A DNA stretch of 41,636 nucleotides from an uncultured Clostridia bacterium. Lineage in GTDB: Bacteria; Bacillota; Clostridia; UMGS1883. The first letter of the stretch is position 1. Each line of letters begins with the position of its first letter. A model generated the notes under the pieces. It was given only the letters and a program-made list of their open reading frames with translations. It was not told the DNA's origin and made no database searches. The stretch covers positions 1 through 41,636 of the forward strand of contig CAKSNY010000026.1 of assembly GCA_934476455.1 (NCBI GenBank), written 5' to 3'. Positions 40,051-41,636 of this stretch are shown one piece after another. Both the position numbers and the translations under genes were made by a program.

Positions 40051-41636
40051 TTATCTTTGAAGATATCTGTCATAAGCGCTCTGCTGAATTTCTATATATC
40101 TGTCAACATTCATTTTCTTAAGCTTCTCAATATATTCATCAAACTTTTCTATAGGCTCAACACCGGTAATAAACTTCACAAACATTTCATCGACATATGT
40201 TGTTATACTGCTGCCCAGTTTTGCATATTCCTTCTGTTCTGATGTTAAAATATACAGCGTGGGAAGCATATACTTTTCAGCATCTGTATCTCTCCAGTTT
40301 TTCCATGCACTCTGTTGCTCAGGGCTGCCTGCATACTGCTCAAGATATCTGATATCCTGTACAAAGCCGCCGCCGCTGCCTGCTCTTGAATATCTTTGCA
40401 AAACTGCAGCCATAGAAAGCCCATCGGGATTATTTTTTACAACGTCTGTATAAGTGGGATAACCGTCTTTGATTTCATATGATAATCCCTCAATGCCGAA
40501 GTTAAAAAGCATATGACCTTCATCGCTGTATGCATAGTCCAGAAGTCTTGCAGCAAGTTCGATATCACTGCAGTCGGTCGTTATAGCAGGAAGTGGACTA
40601 TTGACCTGAGCAATCGGTGTAAACTGTCCGAATTTGGGCCTGTCACCTTTGTTCAGAACCGGATATTTTGCACCTGTCAGCTTATATGTGGGATCATCCT
40701 TTTTCGCTGTCATCCATTTTCCGATCCCACCCCCAAGACCTGCATATGTAACCGCAGTTGTCCCGTTAAGCATATTTGAAGATACAGTCTTATCGTCATT
40801 GATTGCAAATCCGCTGTCAATCAGCCCCTCCTTATACCATTTAGCCATTGTCGCAAGAAAATCCTTGTACCGAGGCTCTGCCGGACCATATTTAATGTTT
40901 CCGTTTCCGTCTGTATAAAAACCGTAAATTATATCCCACGCGCCAATGAAAGCACCGTTTCGTGCATGATTAATGGCAAAGGACATTGCTGCTGTTGCAC
41001 CCTTTTCTTCCTTGAACCTTTTGAGCGTTGTGTACCATTCATCAATAGTTTCGGGAATTTCAAGACCTAAATCCTCAAGCCAATCTTGGCGGACAATAAT
41101 ACCGCCCGATGTTCTGAGACCCTTCTCGTTTGAAATCAGAGGGTATCCGAAATACTTTCCGTCATCTGTTTTCGATTGCTTGTCAACATCGGGATTCTCC
41201 TTAAGGTATTTTGCAAAGTTGGGAGAAAACTTTTTAATTACATCAGTATGGTCTATAATATATTTGTCGTCAATTGCCTTCTGCGGACCGCCCGGATATG
41301 ATCCCCACAAATATTCAACAATATCCGGAAGATCTCCTGACGCAATAAGGAGATTGAACTTTTCTGTCGACTGACCCACTGCAGGGTGAATATACTTTAC
41401 CTTTACACCTGTTCTTTTCTCAAGCTCCTTCGCAAATTCAAGCTTACCGATATTGTCTGCATTTACTGTCAGATTGGCATTGACCGGCATCCACCATTTT
41501 AGAACTGTTTCAGACTTAATGGGGTATGTGTCTGAGTACTTTTGTTCCAGATTTTCCGAACTTACCCCCTTTTTATTATCCTTACATGCCGAAAGCGTAC
41601 CTACAGACAATGAAAAAATCAATGCCGTTACTAATA
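40051..41636 (-). CDS. ABC-transporter sugar-binding lipoprotein (start outside window)
   Basis: The frame is open to the window edge; the visible N-terminus LVTALIFSLSVGTLSAC is a lipoprotein signal with lipobox LSAC, so the start lies just beyond 41636. The mature ~520-residue protein is a family 1 solute-binding protein of the LipO/LplA type: VLKWWMPVNANL, NLLIASGDLPDIVEYLWG, IIVRQDWLEDLGLEIPETID and the C-terminal YVDEMFVKFITGVEPIEKFD. Such receptors deliver oligosaccharides to permeases of the LplB/YtcP class, which are not in the window and are expected upstream. It precedes the 1402-residue protein by 34 bp, so the cluster probably continues to the right. Confidence 0.92.
   Translation of the reverse strand, partial: LVTALIFSLSVGTLSACKDNKKGVSSENLEQKYSDTYPIKSETVLKWWMPVNANLTVNADNIGKLEFAKELEKRTGVKVKYIHPAVGQSTEKFNLLIASGDLPDIVEYLWGSYPGGPQKAIDDKYIIDHTDVIKKFSPNFAKYLKENPDVDKQSKTDDGKYFGYPLISNEKGLRTSGGIIVRQDWLEDLGLEIPETIDEWYTTLKRFKEEKGATAAMSFAINHARNGAFIGAWDIIYGFYTDGNGNIKYGPAEPRYKDFLATMAKWYKEGLIDSGFAINDDKTVSSNMLNGTTAVTYAGLGGGIGKWMTAKKDDPTYKLTGAKYPVLNKGDRPKFGQFTPIAQVNSPLPAITTDCSDIELAARLLDYAYSDEGHMLFNFGIEGLSYEIKDGYPTYTDVVKNNPDGLSMAAVLQRYSRAGSGGGFVQDIRYLEQYAGSPEQQSAWKNWRDTDAEKYMLPTLYILTSEQKEYAKLGSSITTYVDEMFVKFITGVEPIEKFDEYIEKLKKMNVDRYIEIQQSAYDRYLQR

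Noticed and set aside
1..41636. CRISPR array, rRNA genes or complete insertion sequence
   Set aside because: No regularly spaced direct repeats, rRNA-like sequence or intact transposase were seen on either strand.

Overview
The window reads as a low-to-medium GC Gram-positive genome, most likely an uncultured or fermentative gut Clostridia member. The reasons are strong GGAGG ribosome sites, a short-form HisG with HisZ, SLH-anchored surface proteins, a lipoprotein sugar-binding protein and Tn916/Tn1549-type conjugation remnants. The pectin/rhamnose-oriented hydrolases with repeated Ig-like and LamG-like domains resemble specialised pectin degraders such as Monoglobus. That placement is inference.

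Positions 1-5200 are debris of mobile elements. They hold the C-terminal end of a VirB4-type conjugation ATPase, a stand-alone GGDEF protein, a BRO-N/DinD-like protein, a shortened conjugation-module ORF ending in a 74-nt hairpin, a broken HTH gene, an intact ParE/Phd-type toxin-antitoxin pair, a DNA ligase/quinone oxidoreductase chimera, the 3' scar of a HEPN gene and an SLH-domain fragment.

Positions 5234-13778 are a compact plus-strand histidine operon: yerC(hisR-like)-hisZ-hisG-hisD-hisC-hisB-hisH-hisA-hisF-hisIE-hisK. The genes overlap by 1-8 bp or sit a few bases apart and cover the whole pathway from PRPP + ATP to histidine. The head gene is a TrpR-family regulator with its own promoter; no T-box or leader peptide is visible.

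Positions 13768-19715 are again accessory. A ~540-bp element of nested inverted repeats is followed by minus-strand genes: a HipA/CtkA-like kinase with an XRE antitoxin, a metallophosphoesterase, a frameshifted hypothetical gene, an orphan RelB/DinJ antitoxin, and an MNT/HEPN pair whose HEPN gene is frameshifted. The region closes with the 3' half of a tRNA-Leu(UAA), which looks like an attachment site, beside a 5'-truncated tyrosine integrase.

Positions 19922-41636 form one long minus-strand carbohydrate-utilisation cluster. In transcription order it encodes a solute-binding lipoprotein (cut by the window edge), a 1402-aa Ig/LamG/FN3 surface protein, an SLH-anchored protein, an Ig/LamG/SGNH esterase split by an A9 frameshift, a GH78 alpha-L-rhamnosidase, a GH36/raffinose-synthase-like enzyme, a GH63-like (alpha/alpha)6 hydrolase, an SGNH esterase, a decayed GH106-like gene, a secreted alpha/beta-hydrolase esterase with LamG-like domains and another SGNH esterase. 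The set suggests capture, deacetylation and trimming of a rhamnose- and galactose-containing polymer such as rhamnogalacturonan I.

Three genes are broken by one extra A in a coding-strand A-run (A6, A7, A9). This is either real decay or slippage, or a systematic base-calling artefact.
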